Shown: positions 10,656 through 21,985 of the stretch, piece by piece | How positions within the stretch are numbered: the stretch's first letter is position 1 | Layout: each line of letters starts with the position of its first letter | Assembly (NCBI GenBank): GCA_002917075.1 | Contig: NTMA01000049.1 | Coordinates: 226,919 to 290,918, forward strand | Direction of reading: 5' to 3' | Length of the DNA: 64,000 nucleotides | Source of the DNA: Hawksworthiomyces lignivorus | Lineage: Eukaryota; Ascomycota; Sordariomycetes; Ophiostomatales; Ophiostomataceae | Position numbers and translations under genes: made by a program | Notes under the pieces: model-generated | The model's database searches: none | The model's input: only the letters and a program-made list of their open reading frames with translations | Told to the model about the DNA's origin: nothing

Positions 10656-13099
10656 CGTTTACCAAAAAGAATCTTAATTTGAGTAGGGCTATTAGGATAA
10701 GTGACTCCTAGGTAAATTGAAAAATAGTCTAGATATAAAATTGTGTAGTGTAATGGTTTTTAACAAAGGTTTTATGGAAGGCTACGAAAAGGTGTCGTTA
10801 ACTTTTAACATTTATGAAGGGGTCCACTGAAGCTATATGTAAAACCTCAACTTACCCTTAGGCATGAACAAAATTGCTAGAACCCAAGTTCAGTAGGTTC
10901 AAGACAGGGGTTAATATTCCTCCTGTTCGCTGGCGTCGGCGTAGTTGGAATGATATGTTCCTGGGCTTATCTGCCGGATGTATAACGACGAACGGATGAA
11001 GGAAAATTGGGCAATAAGGAACTTGAAGAGTTGGGTGGGGGGCTTAGGAGAGCCGAATCAGAAGGTCAAGTTTTCACTTTGCGGACCAAGTTGTGGGAAC
11101 TGCGCCAGAGGTGGAAGTCAAGGCCAGGGCAGAGTTAATCTATGGCTGTCATCAACCTTAAGAATGGCGAGAAATAGTGCGCATCGACGAATCTAGGCAG
11201 AGGATTGGAACTGGTTGATAATGCTATGGCATAATTCTTGTTACAGCCACAGGCCGATTAGCTTGTAATTGTTGGCTTTCAGGGTGGGCAAGAAGACGCA
11301 TGTTTTCGTTCATGTAACGGCCTATCAGAATAAAGCACATAAAAGCGAGTGTGCTATGTCTCTTCGAGCAGTCGATATCTTTCTTTTGAGGCATTGAATT
11401 CTTGCGTATTAATAAAGTCCAAGATTCCTATAGTACAATTTCAAGAACTGACGATGGTTGATAAAGGGGATTACTATAATGTCTGTAGCTTTTGGTTGAC
11501 AAACAATGAGACCTGGCGAAACTTATGGCCAATCGCCATGTCCGAGTGACAGATTCTCTACAGCTTGTACATGGCACCTAACTGAGATTTTCCCGAAGCT
11601 GGTATGAATATACCCAGCATGATTGAATGAACTTTATTTAAATCTTTGTATTGATCGTTGGCGGAGAAAGGTGCTTAACTACCCATACTTAATTAGAAAA
11701 TATACCCAATTTGGCTCGAGAATTTCAAATGGAAATTTGATTCTTAAGATAATCTCCAAAGAAGAATCCCGACCGTAATTGTCCTAGGCTCCAGAGGCTT
11801 CTTTATTTCAGTCATTGGCATCATAACACACCATTCACATGGTGTACATCAGTGTTTCATCTTCTCTGTGACTGTGAGCGAGTCAAACTACCGTAGGTAA
11901 AATGTATTTCACACACTATGATTACAGATACATATGAGCAATAGCTCCTATGAGTAAACTGCGGTTCTTGTTTCGGTGATTGTAAAAGACAATAAAAAAT
12001 TCGAAGGGCTTTTTATTCGCACCTATTCTTCTTCACGAAAGAGACTGTGTATCTAAGAACCAGAGACTATCTAAGCCATGCTTCATAGAAGTACCGAGAT
12101 AACAAACCAAAGCGCATGATATAAATTTGAAACAAAATTATGGGCGTTTATACCAGAGTAGGGATGCGAATCCAAAGGTCAGTTTGTGCTATTACAAACA
12201 TGTTTTGTTTAAGATACTCGAGTTTGATGATCAGAGCGACGACGAGCTATCTAGAGACCGAGTGGCATATTTGCATGATCTCATTGCCACTCAATTCTTC
12301 ATATATGGCTATACATATGTATCTCAAGCAGATAGTACGCCAGTCTAATTCAAGATTACTATGTCAATATTCATATCTCATAACTCATAGACTCTATTCT
12401 CAAGACTACTTATTCAACAATGCGCCACGACATCCTAGAGCTTTTAATGCCATTTCTTGGAATTCCTGATGTGTAAACAAATATTACGGAAACTAGCAAC
12501 TATATTAATTCCACTGACACGGGCAGCCTCATTCGTCATGTCAACTATAATAACTTATTGCCAACTTTTAATCTTTGCCCTTATTAATAGGGATAATTGG
12601 GTTACGCTTAATTTTTCATATAGAATGACACCTCGACTTAAAATAGGCAACAAAATCAAAAGGGGCACATAACTTGAACCCTGTTCAGACATTAGGCCTG
12701 TAGGCGCATTAGGTAGGCCCTGCAGTTGGGCGGGCAAATCTAGGGCCATTAATCTTTAGACGAGGCCGAAATTATTGTCCTTTGCGGTAGGATCCCTCCT
12801 CATTCGAAGACGGATGATAGCCCTTCGGGAGTCTGTCATTGATTAGCGCTGATTGGTCAGTGTTTCTGGTATATCTGTGCTATCTCGTCTAAAATAAAAC
12901 GCACCTAAACTATAAAGAGCCGTACTCCGTACATGTAGCGTTGTCCTGCAACAACCTCTTTGTAATTTTATATCCTTATGTTCATTCATAATTATGCTGA
13001 TCAGCGTCTGCACCACAAAAATCATTTCACATAATCTTCAGAGCTAGGGTAAATTCTATCTGCTAAAGAGAACAAGTACGCTGCTGGAAATCTACTAGA
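10656..13099. other. 2.4-kb AT-rich region without a supportable gene
   Basis: Only short, patternless reading frames. The base composition is AT-rich and stop-dense on both strands. I found no terminal repeats, transposase motif or RNA gene. It may be old repeat-derived DNA, but nothing identifies it. Confidence 0.5.
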
Positions 13100-14722
13100 A
13101 TGTCGCCTGAACAAGTTGAGGTCCAGCTCAGATTTGTTCTCCATCGACAGACCGACGACCGGTTAAACTTGCTTCGAAATGATGCGGTATACGGCCATCT
13201 GACCATTTACTTCTGGGAGGCTATTAACATTAGCACAACCAAAATCTACTTTGAAGGTGGGATGCGTATAATATTATTTACACCTTGCTTGCCCTATTTC
13301 CTATTCCCACTGAAGACTGTCAACCTACAGTATTGCGTTCTTTTACCACTCTTGTATTAAACTTCTTCTAGGAATATCAAGGGTATGGGTCGCTAGCCCA
13401 GTTGCAGGTGCAGTGACCGCGGAATTTCGGGTAAGTTTAGGGAGTCACCTATAGCTGTATTAAAAATGCGTCGCCTAACGTCATCCTCGACAGTTTCTCA
13501 GCCAAGTTCAAGAGATTCCTTTGTCGACATCATGTGGCCTAGAGCGCCTGCCGAGTGGACATAGAATTTCCGTTCCTTTTCACTTTGTTATTCCCCAAGA
13601 GCTAGCAAAGATCCAAGAGAGCACACCTGATCATTGTCTTCAATTGCCGCCATCTTTAGAACTTGGCGATGTCCATATCGACCCTGTAACAAAGAAGCGA
13701 TATGCGCAACCGAGTATATCATACTACTTGCGCGCATTAGTTGAGTATACTGCTAGCGTGGGCAATTCGTCCTACTTTGCAAAAACATGGATTCCCGTCT
13801 CTGTCGTGCCGGTAACGAAGTCGTTCCCTCCTACATACACAGCAGATTTTCCATCTGAATTTCAAGAGCGAATATCGAGACAATTGCGAAAGAGCTTTAT
13901 CGGCAGTGTCATAGGGGATTTAACTATCTCTATATCAGAACCTCTCCCAATGACTTACAGACACTCGACAGAGGGGGGCAATACGCAAGCACGTCTAATG
14001 CTCGAGTTTACCCCTGTCGCATTCCACTCTGCTAAAAAGCCACCACCTCTATTAACATTGACAATACTTACAATTGTTAGAACAAAAACATTTTATGCCA
14101 CAGAACCATTTGCAAGAATACCAAGTCAGAATCAACTAGGTCGCTCTGTCGGGCTAAATATGCATGATGAGTTTCTCTACTTGGGAGAGCAGTTCCAAAA
14201 TGGACTCTCTTGGAAGTATATATGTCTGGAGTCGTCTGTCACACAAAGCAACACCACTCTGTCTTTAAACACGGTTGATATGGACTCCAGCAGCGTATCA
14301 TCACGACAGAATAATGCATGTACTAACAACGAAACACTACAAGGAAAGTGGGTGGCAGATGTTAAGCTGCCAATCGAAACGCACAAGACCATGATACCCA
14401 CATTCTGCAGTGGAATCGTTGCAAACGTTCACACTCTTCTTGTTAGAATACGTGTCTCGGGTGCTCGATGCAGTTCGTTCGACCTAGAAGTCCCTTTGCA
14501 GGTTGTCAGCAGACCTGATGATTTCCCAGCCTCTGGATCACCAGTGACATTATTAATGGATTCAATGAATCACAGCACAACTGCGGAGGAGCTAAGAAAT
14601 TCACAAACGGCACAGCTGAACAGGGCTTTATCTGTGAGCTTATATTATTGTTTGAAGCTTATTGTTTTAACTTCTAACGCGGCTAGGACTTTGACGACAT
14701 TCTTCCCGAGTATTATGAGTAA
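13100..14722 (+). CDS. Arrestin-like domain protein
   Basis: Likely alpha-arrestin (ART) relative; such proteins act as cargo adaptors recruiting ubiquitin ligases to plasma-membrane transporters. Four exons fit perfectly: 13100-13256, 13372-13430, 13494-14633 and 14687-14722, giving 463 aa. The N-terminal fold appears as YGHLTIYFWEAINISTTKIYFEG, then GISRVWV, matching the arrestin beta-sandwich where EG-SR-W follows a strand. A later ISVPFHFVIP...SYYLRALVEYT block is the central arrestin strand pair. The last intron (14634-14686, GTGAGC...CTAACGCGGCTAG) leads to a tiny exon DFDDILPEYYE with an acidic end. No PPxY motif is obvious to me, so ubiquitin-ligase recruitment is not demonstrated. 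Confidence 0.75.
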
Positions 14723-15235
14723 ATGTTTTTTTTTTTTGTCAAAAGGTCGCTGTGGCCCGCAAACAGTAATCAGATGTCAGACAAAACACCAGAAATCTCG
14801 CTTAATTACGTTTCATTAATGGGATAGGGCTTTCAATCAGGAATCTTTAATTATACCTTAGTTCTTTAAAACCTAGACACCCACGCCTTCTTACAGTTCA
14901 CTTATTGTGCGAAAATGTGACCGGCACCTCTTTTCCCGTCACTTTTATGCAATCAAATGATTATTCACTTAATAAATCAATTAATAGTAGGTAATAGATA
15001 AAAGGAATCCAATAAATTAAAAGAGAAAAAAAAGACTGCTACGATATCTTTGCTCCGTCTCTGGTAGCAACTGTAACCTGCCTGCTAAGTAATAGTAGGA
15101 TATACGACTACTTCGTTTCATTCTCCACAACATAGGTCTGGTCGTCGGCCCTTTATATTAAAATAACAAAAGAGACTGATCTATTAATACAGGAAAAAAA
15201 ATCTGTATTTTCTGTTATCTAAAGCTTTATTTATT
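14723..15235. other. AT-rich spacer before the transposon
   Basis: No gene recognised. Short frames past 14722 are intron or 3' untranslated read-through. The DNA becomes increasingly AT-rich towards the transposon boundary. Confidence 0.45.
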
Positions 15236-15246
15236 CTTTTCTCTAG
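15236..15246 (+). repeat. Target-site duplication, left copy
   Basis: CTTTTCTCTAG, identical to 17301-17311 on the other side of the element. The neighbouring bases differ, so 11 bp is the exact extent. This length fits Mutator-like elements. Confidence 0.85.
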
Positions 15247-15324
15247 GATCTTGATAGATGAGCGCCCCCTTTTTACCAAATGAGAGCCCCCCCCTGTACA
15301 TACTTAACTTCTGATTGGCTGAAA
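15247..15324 (+). repeat. MULE left terminal inverted repeat
   Basis: Begins GATCTTGATAGATGAGCGCC and continues through CTGATTGGCTGAAA. The complement is at 17223-17300. It contains a direct repeat of the block ATGAG(C)GCCCCC. Confidence 0.85.
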
Positions 15325-15448
15325 TTCACGTATTATTTTGATTACTTAATTAGGCAAGAAACGCGGTATATTTCAACTATCGTGAGATTACAAAAAATTG
15401 ATGTAAACAACACCGAATTGTATACTGAAATACGCACCGAATTACACC

Positions 15449-17006
15449 ATGGCCACTTCATCGCCTGAGCCCCCCCCTGTCGACTTAGACCCTCCTCTTC
15501 AATTTGATTACTATTCCCGTGATAGTTTATTCCAAGTAATCAATGAGTGGGCGAAACCCCGAGGATATGCGTTTACAACTGGTAAATCAACTTTACACTA
15601 CGGACGGCGGGTTATTACTTATACCTGGTACGGTACTCCTAGGTCTAAAACAAATTACCGACGTCGTCTTACTAGAACTCGTAAGTGTTACTGTCGTTTT
15701 TCTATCTTGGGCAAAGAAATACACGATGGAACGTGGGTAGTACGATATCGAGAGGATTCTGTTACTTTATATCATAATCACCCGCCAAGTGACCATTATT
15801 TTGTTTATTTTGTTCATCGAGATTTTACAAAAGAACAAAATGAGGATATATCAAATTGGCAAAATACTGATATTAAATCTCGTATTATAAGAATATTAAA
15901 TAAATTAAAATCTATTTATATTCGATTCAATATAGACTTTTCATTTATCATTATTATAGATTGTTCTTTTATATATATAAACGTTATTATATTAGTTTTT
16001 TCATCGTTAATCTTTTTTTTATATCTTTAATATATAAATAAACCTATAATACAACATTATAAAACGGTTTTTTAAATAAAAAAAGTATAAGATAAATTCA
16101 TTAAAGATTAACATTTAATTCTTAAGTTTTCAAATAAGACAATATATAAAAAACGTCTATACGATTTTACGATATAATATTTAACACAATATTATAATTA
16201 AATTGAATATTTAAAACAAATATAATTAATAATTTTTTAAAAAAAAAATATAGTCAAAACTTGGACTAATCAATATCGTCACTACAATATTATAGTTACC
16301 TCACGAGTTGAAGTTATTTATACTTATTTAAAAAAACATCTCGAGACTTTATAAAATAATTTTTATAAAGTTGAAAAAGATATTACCAACGTTATATAAA
16401 GCCAAATCATTAAAGTAATCTATATATATAAAAACGAAAAAATAAAACACTAAATTAAAATTCACAATAGTCTCTTTAATTTTGTCTTTAATGTTATATT
16501 TTATAAAACAATGATATTAGTCAACAAATAAAAAGAAAAATTTAAAAACAAAGTCTCTTCTAAATTATACTAGTGTATTTATACGTATAATAGAGTTGTT
16601 TTATATATACGTTCTTCAGACTAAACATTAAAAAATTAAACAACGATACATTTATCAAAACCTTACACTACATAAATTTGATATACGGTGACATCTTCTT
16701 GAAAAAATAACTCCTTCTCGAATTTTATTAGAACCAAAGGTTCGAATTGATAACGTTATACACAATCCAAAACTTCCAGTAAATAGTACACAACGTGAGC
16801 CCAGCGGATTTGAAATAGTTGAGAGATCTGGTCGCAAATGTGGGCTCTATCGGGTTGAAGAACACAATAAAAGAACGTGCCCAACTCTTATAAGCGTCTC
16901 TCCGCCTTCTGAACCAACTGAGGTCGTAAATTTGGTGGATAAGTCACCTTTTTTACGGCTTGGGACGGTCGTTTCGGAACAGAGTGAAGAAACAACGGTA
17001 GAATAG
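15449..17006 (+). pseudogene. MULE transposase remnant
   Basis: The N-terminal part (from ATG 15449 to about 15880) shows the FAR1-like zinc region: a cysteine-rich core around RKCYCRFSI, then DGTWVVRYRED and LYHNHPPSDHY, the typical HNHPPS block, followed by HRDFTKEQNEDI. From about 15880 the frame dissolves into Ile/Phe/Tyr-rich AT sequence. The C-terminal part reappears at about 16700-17006 with ILLEPKVRIDNVIHNPKLP, STQREPSGFEIVE and a zinc knuckle RKCGLYRVEEHNKRTCP, in which the second cysteine position is Tyr, consistent with a C-to-T type change (TGT to TAT on the other strand). The catalytic DDE core lies in the missing or AT-collapsed middle. Not functional. Confidence 0.85.
15890..16690. 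other. Extremely AT-rich core of the MULE
   Basis: Almost only A and T, with runs such as TTTTTTTTATAT, in sharp contrast to the GC-normal flanks in the same element. It looks like concentrated C-to-T mutation of the transposase core. No reading frame of any meaning. Confidence 0.7.
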
Positions 17007-17222
17007 CTTAATTTAGATGTCAGGGTGGAGGACACATAGTGGCTGACTAAGTATGAGGCACAGTGGTTCGTTAATTTGTTTTGGATTTTTTTGGATTTTT
17101 TTGAATTTTTTTAGTATTTGTTTTAATTGATTTTGTTGTTTTTCATCGTATTTACTACTCTATTCAGAATCTCACGATAGTTTTGTAAGGCCTCATACTA
17201 GGCCTAATTAAGTGTTGGAAAG

Positions 17223-17300
17223 TTTCAGCCAATCAGAAGTTGAGTATGTACAAAGGGGGGCGCTCATTTGGTAAAAAGGGGGCGCTCATCTATCAGGAGC
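17223..17300 (-). repeat. MULE right terminal inverted repeat
   Basis: Reverse complement reads GCTCCTGATAGATGAGCGCC and matches the left repeat over 78 bp with a few mismatches. Confidence 0.85.
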
Positions 17301-17311
17301 CTTTTCTCTAG
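17301..17311 (+). repeat. Target-site duplication, right copy
   Basis: CTTTTCTCTAG, identical to 15236-15246. Confidence 0.85.
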
Positions 17312-18379
17312 TTCCAAACTGCATTGTCAAACTCGTCCATCCATTTTAAATATTCATCGCCGGAGTTCACCCATCCTTAAATTCCTTCTAGAAGGACTAG
17401 ACTCTCCATCTCACCGTCATTCTTTTCTCCAATATAGCGCAGTGAACTAACCGTAGTGCCAAGCTCTAAGCCGGAAGGTTGATAGATCCACGAATTGTCC
17501 CACCATAAGAAATTATATCAATTTAAGTTTTCTTGTTGATGATAATTAACCGGCGCGTGCCTCGTGGTCATTCCGACTCAGATCAACGAGAAGAAAGTAT
17601 TTTCCTGGGAAATTCTGCAGGCTGTTGAACATGTTTTAAGACGTCTTCACGGGTACTGGTCCTGGCTTTTGTTTTCGGTGTTGGGTTAGCCATATGCCAC
17701 GGAGAGGCTGGGGCCTGACCAGTTTCTGCGGTTGACGTCATTGTTACTTAAAACCTGAGCCTTTCGAAATAGTTGAGTGAGAGAGAATTTTTGAACCCAT
17801 AAATTAAAGACGATTGATTGTTAAAATTGTTATTCGATATAAATACCCTTTTTGCCTAACTGTATGATTCCAGTAAAGCACTCGCGATAAATTTCACACC
17901 AAAAGCGCAATTACCTAGTCATATATCGTTAGGCGTCGTTAGGGCGTTACGCTATTAGTCCTTCTCATAGGGGAGTCTGTCATTCCCTGGCCCTTGTTGG
18001 CTAACATTCCGAGTTCTAGTGTGAGTTCAGAACATGTTCCATAGCTGTCCTTAGATTTGACTTCTCATAGGTAGTTGCTATAAACTTTATCCCCTTCCAT
18101 TCGGCACAATTTATCTAGATCATTCTTTTATTTTGACTAAGCCGTTCGCTACAATACATAAATCACTCTTTCGCCCCCGATTTCAATCGCTTTTACTATT
18201 GCAACTATCGTTCTTAAATTATAGGAAACAATATTCTTACCGACTTCATCTTATGGATATGACGATATCACCCAAACAGCTAGCAGAAGTCGCCAGTGGT
18301 CATGCTAGTAACGGGTATCTCGCTAAATGATTACTTCCATACGACTAACTTAGAAAACTCTAAGAGCTCGAGCCGTTGA
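17312..18379. other. Spacer between the transposon and the ACR3 remnant
   Basis: No gene identified. A 65-codon frame at 18133-18330 may include leader sequence of the lost ACR3 gene but has no recognisable motif. Confidence 0.4.
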
Positions 18380-18558
18380 AGAGAGAGGGTAAAACATCCA
18401 AAGAAGGTCTCAGTATTCAAGTCTCTCGGCTGGTTAGACCGATTTCTTGCCATCTGGATCCTGCTCGCTATGGTTGTCGGTGTATTATTAGGCAACTTCG
18501 TTCCCAAGATGGGCCCCGCATCGGAAACAAATGGAACTGGAAAATTGAACTGTCGATA
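18380..18558 (+). pseudogene. ACR3 arsenite efflux transporter, N-terminal remnant
   Basis: One frame from 18380 reads KKVSVFKSLGWLDRFLAIW, then LLAMVVGVLLGNFVPKMGPA, which is the conserved start of fungal ACR3 (BART superfamily arsenite/H+ antiporter): the SLGWLDR entry and the first transmembrane helix ending in GNFVP. After GPASE the frame loses similarity and stops at 18556-18558. No later exon with the remaining nine helices or the conserved helix-4 cysteine region follows before the bZIP gene. It is therefore a 5' fragment of a deleted ACR3 gene. Its position next to a bZIP gene and an ArsH gene supports the identification. Confidence 0.75.
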
Positions 18559-18725
18559 GCAGGCAGAAAAGGTGAGGGAAGATATTATATTTCTACTGGC
18601 ACCGGCCCCTGTACCGACGATGACTTAAGCGGTTAAGCTTGGCTACAAGATAGCAACTTCGTCTTGATAGCATAGCACTTCCTTAAACCACCTATGTAAT
18701 AGATCTATCTTCACAGAAGCTGACG

Positions 18726-19578
18726 TCATATGTTCTTGTCTATCAAGTCAAGTATTGTGATATTCTTTACTAAACATTTCCTCGTTACAGAGCATCCTAA
18801 AGCGGGATATACTAGGCATTGGTCACCATGACCTTGTACGTCGGCGACAATGGATGCTGCAATTTCGCATGGCATTTCCATGCTAGACGCTGTTGTGGAA
18901 AACCCATTGGTTGCAATAAACACTTCTGCTCGAAGAGGTGACATTGGCTCGTCATCATACATGATTGCAGCGCCGTTATTTTCATCACAGAAAGACAGGT
19001 CTTGCTTATCACGGTCGATTTTGCTGCATTCATCTTGGCCGATAGGACTGACACTGCTGTCACACTTCATGTCTGCCAGGATTGGAATTGGATGTATTGT
19101 TGCAGTAGATGCGATATCTACTTGTGATGGCGAGCGTGATGATTCTGGACAACCTTGCGCATCAGTAGAATGGAATGAATGCTGTCGCTCCTTGCTTGTC
19201 CAGGAGATGAGGCGAAACCCTCTATCTTTGGCTTCGCTGTGATGACTGTCGTGGTCCACTTCTACACTGTTGGAGCGTAGGTATTGTTCGATCTTATCAT
19301 TCGATACTCCATGACGAGCAAGCATAGTACGTAGATGCTTGTTCTCTGTTGCTACTGCGCGAGCAGCGTTCTGTATGTAAAGACTCGCTTGGACGCCACG
19401 CCGTTCATAGTCGTGCAATCTCCGCTGCAAATCCTCAAGCAGCTCTTTCCGTCGAGCCCGTGATCGCCGTTGGTTGTCACGGACAAGAATTTTGACTTCA
19501 GGGGATATATTCTGCAAGACGCGTTATTAAATATCGCAATAAGGATATTCAGTTAACATGGCCCACCTTCCTGGGCAT
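18726..19578 (-). CDS. bZIP transcription factor, possibly arsenic-responsive
   Basis: Short nuclear regulator. A 12-bp first exon (19578-19567, ATG CCC AGG AAG) splices over a 55-bp intron (19512-19566) to the main exon, giving MPRK-NISPEVKIL and about 265 aa. The basic region NQRRSRARRKELLEDLQRRL leads into a leucine-zipper-like helix (YERRGVQASLYIQ, then ENKHLRTMLARHGV). This pattern is known from fungal bZIP genes beside ACR3 and ArsH. The remainder is Ser/His/Cys-rich without a known domain, with several cysteines near the C-terminus (CDS, CSKID, CLVYPALGCS) that could sense thiol-reactive metalloids; that is inference. The 3' end may contain a further intron. Confidence 0.75.
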
Positions 19579-20445
19579 ACTCGTACGAAGTCAGAGGCTG
19601 ATGAATTGCCTGAGACCAGAGGATTGTGAGATGGAAGAGATGCCTTCTCTGCCAATTCCAAGGCTGTCAATGTCAATTAGAGTTACTACAAGGTACTTGT
19701 AAGTGACGGTAGATCCGAGAAGAAGGAAAAGCTAAAGGAGAAGAAAAGGTAAAAAGAGAAACCTAAAATAAACGGGACAGTTTAGTTAGGTGTGGATGAG
19801 AAAGCTTGTAAGGATCTGCTCTAGAGTTCAAGAGTGGCAAAATAGAAAAGACGGACCAGTATTTAAATATGCTATAAAAGCCCCGAGGCCCACTATGCGC
19901 AGAGTTTGATATGTTTTCCCTTTTTTGCTGACAAAGTGATCACCGAAAAACCCAGTGGTATAATTTAATATCAGCGTATGTTGTACAGCGGAAATATGAG
20001 GATGTGTCTCAGACTCGACCAATGATACGAAGGGAGTGACAAGCACCCTAACACCTGGAACTAGCACCACACCAGAGGCAAAATAGTAACAGCAATATTT
20101 TGAAATATTTATCAGGCTATATAAATAAGACCGAAATGTTAATCTATTTATTCGATTAATCATTTCCTCGTATCTTTTTGATTCTAGAGGTTTCATAACC
20201 TACTAACATATATGTACCTTGCTACTTATATTACGCTAGTAGCTAGGTGAGCTGTCATTTTCCTCCCATCGCACGAGCGTCGACTTATCGAGAAGCTCAA
20301 CAACGCCAAAAGAAGGTGCTACGACTATATGAACATTCTTCGAGCTCCATTAACGTTCTCGTTCCTCCGCAGATATCAACTGCCGTTTCCATTTCCCCAA
20401 TCTCGTTCTTACGGGAACTTCTTGTTCTCTATATATGATAAGGTT
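19579..20445. promoter_or_regulatory. Divergent intergenic region, bZIP and ArsH promoters
   Basis: Upstream region of both the bZIP gene (minus) and the ArsH gene (plus). Short frames here have no family features. An earlier in-frame ATG for ArsH exists at 20329, but the residues it would add look unlike ArsH. Confidence 0.5.
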
Positions 20446-21459
20446 ATGCAACGTCCGCATTCGTCTGCCGCCGTGGTTAGACACAGTGACTTCAACAACA
20501 CTTATGCTTCCAGAGCCACGACAAAGCATATGCCTGACCCGACCTATGCCTTTCGTTCCTTCGCTATTGGCGTTGATGAAGACGATGTTGTTGTCCGTAA
20601 TCGCTATCGGCCCTTCCTTCTTACAGAGTCTCTTACCGCAGATGATTGGGTGGCCCACTTGGAGCTAGACACAGTTATGAAGCTAGTAGAATCGGAGATC
20701 CTTGAAAAAAAAACATCCCAGGTTGCGCATCCTTGTCCTACATGGAAGCTTAAGAAGCCGGCAAGTGCCATTGACCCATTTTATATAAGAGGTCAAGAAA
20801 CCTTTTCTCATGCTATAGACAGGTCCTTCTCTCGCCTCCTCGCATATGAGGCCGCACGTATTCTTTTTCGCCTTGGCTGCGATGTCCGGTTATACGACCC
20901 GGCCGGTCTCCCACAGAAAGATGACATCCATCATTCTCACCCGAAGGTGCAGGAGCTGCGCGAGCTTAGCAAGTGGAGTGATGGCCATGTCTGGATCAGC
21001 CCGGAGCAGCATGGAAACTTGGTGCGTCAGATCTTTATGTTATATCCGACCTTCTGCTAACGGTACCTACAGACTGGCATTTTCAAGCAACAAATAGACT
21101 GGATTCCATTATTGTCTGGGGCGGTTCGACCAACACAGGGAAAAACTCTGGCTGTTGCTCAAGTTTGCGGTGGATCCCAGTCCTTCAATACTGTGAATTC
21201 TCTTCGAATTCTAGGCAGGTGGATGCGTATGTTCACTATCCCCAACCAGAGTTCTGTGCCGAAGGCGTATACGCAATTTACCTCCGAATCAGAAGGCAGC
21301 CGTATGATACCTAGCTCGAATCGAGACCGCGTTGTTGACTGCATGGAAGAGCTCGTTAAATATACAATCTTTATGCGGGATCACTTAGACCTGCTTGGGG
21401 ACCGCTTTAGTGAACGTGAGGAATATAGACGAAATTTGGAAAGCTTAAAGGAAAAGTAG
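20446..21459 (+). CDS. arsH: ArsH-type NADPH-dependent FMN reductase, frameshifted
   Basis: Flavodoxin-like cytosolic reductase; bacterial ArsH oxidises trivalent organoarsenicals. Exons 20446-20760, 20823-21021 and 21073-21459. Markers: [19 protein letters not shown] at the start, the FMN phosphate loop LHGSLRSR with [38 protein letters not shown], and [10 protein letters not shown] with [19 protein letters not shown]. Two oddities occur. First, intron 1 (20761-20822, 62 bp) has a GC donor (GCAAGT) instead of GT. Second, the spliced length is 901 nt, one too many, and the extra base lies in a run of nine A (20705-20713), just before the FMN loop. The insertion and the unspliced intron add up to 63 nt, so the genomic DNA reads open straight through and hides the defect. 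If the A is a sequencing error the enzyme (299 aa) is intact. Confidence 0.85.
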
Positions 21460-21513
21460 TATAAATAGTTGCTTATTATTATAAAAAGCAAAGATAGATA
21501 TGAAATCTTATGC

Positions 21514-21985
21514 CTACCACCATCTCTTCACACCATCCTGCTTAAGAGCCTCTTGGAACGTGGTATAAACGTCAAACATCCCAGTCTCTTGAAAATATGT
21601 GTTCCAATGGTCCATCATCTCTTCCATCTTAGCCGACTCGCTGTCGGCCAGATCGTGAACTTCACCCGGATCATTTGCTATATTTTACAACTCCCAGCGG
21701 CCTGGTCCACGTGGAGGAGGCAGAAACAAAACCTTCCAATCACCAACCCGGACAGCTGCGATACCCAACTGTTCCCAACCTACAACGTCGGCCGCCGAAT
21801 CGTATAAAACCAGGTTCAGATCTGTTGGGTCGCACAGTAACGGCACCCAGGACTTCCCGCGTATATACACGACATTACGGCTATGGAAGTTCGGTACAGG
21901 GTGCTTGATTCCCGCGAGGTCGAGTACTATCGACAAGATGTCCATTACGGTGGTAAAGTTCGGTATAATAACACCCCAATACACA
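21514..21985 (-). pseudogene. Arylsulfatase 3' remnant
   Basis: C-terminal piece of a type I sulfatase: TTVMDILSIVLDLAGIKHP, MRGKSWVPLL-like IRGKSWVPLLCD, GDWKVLFLPPPRGPGRWEL, then after an in-frame TAA (21685-21687) NIANDPGEVHDLADSES and a normal end KRWW with stop at 21514-21516. The catalytic N-terminal half (CxPSR) is absent upstream of 21985. It lies tail to tail with ArsH, 54 bp apart. A non-functional fragment. Confidence 0.8.

Larger units (their letters stand above)
15247..17300 (+). mobile_element. Mutator-like (MULE) DNA transposon, degraded
   Basis: A 2,054-bp element with 78-bp terminal inverted repeats (15247-15324 and 17223-17300) and an 11-bp target duplication. It encodes the two ends of a MULE transposase separated by very AT-rich DNA. 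The two termini differ by a few changes, mostly transitions such as C against T (GATCTTGATAG on the left, GCTCCTGATAG on the right read inward), consistent with RIP-like decay. An intact fungal Hop-type element would be about 1 kb longer, so an internal deletion is also likely. It cannot encode an active transposase and sits between the arrestin-like gene and the arsenic-gene remnants. Confidence 0.88.

Noticed and set aside
12127..12672. Overlapping short plus-strand frames
   Set aside because: Several frames of similar length overlap, none with domain features; typical chance frames in AT-rich DNA.
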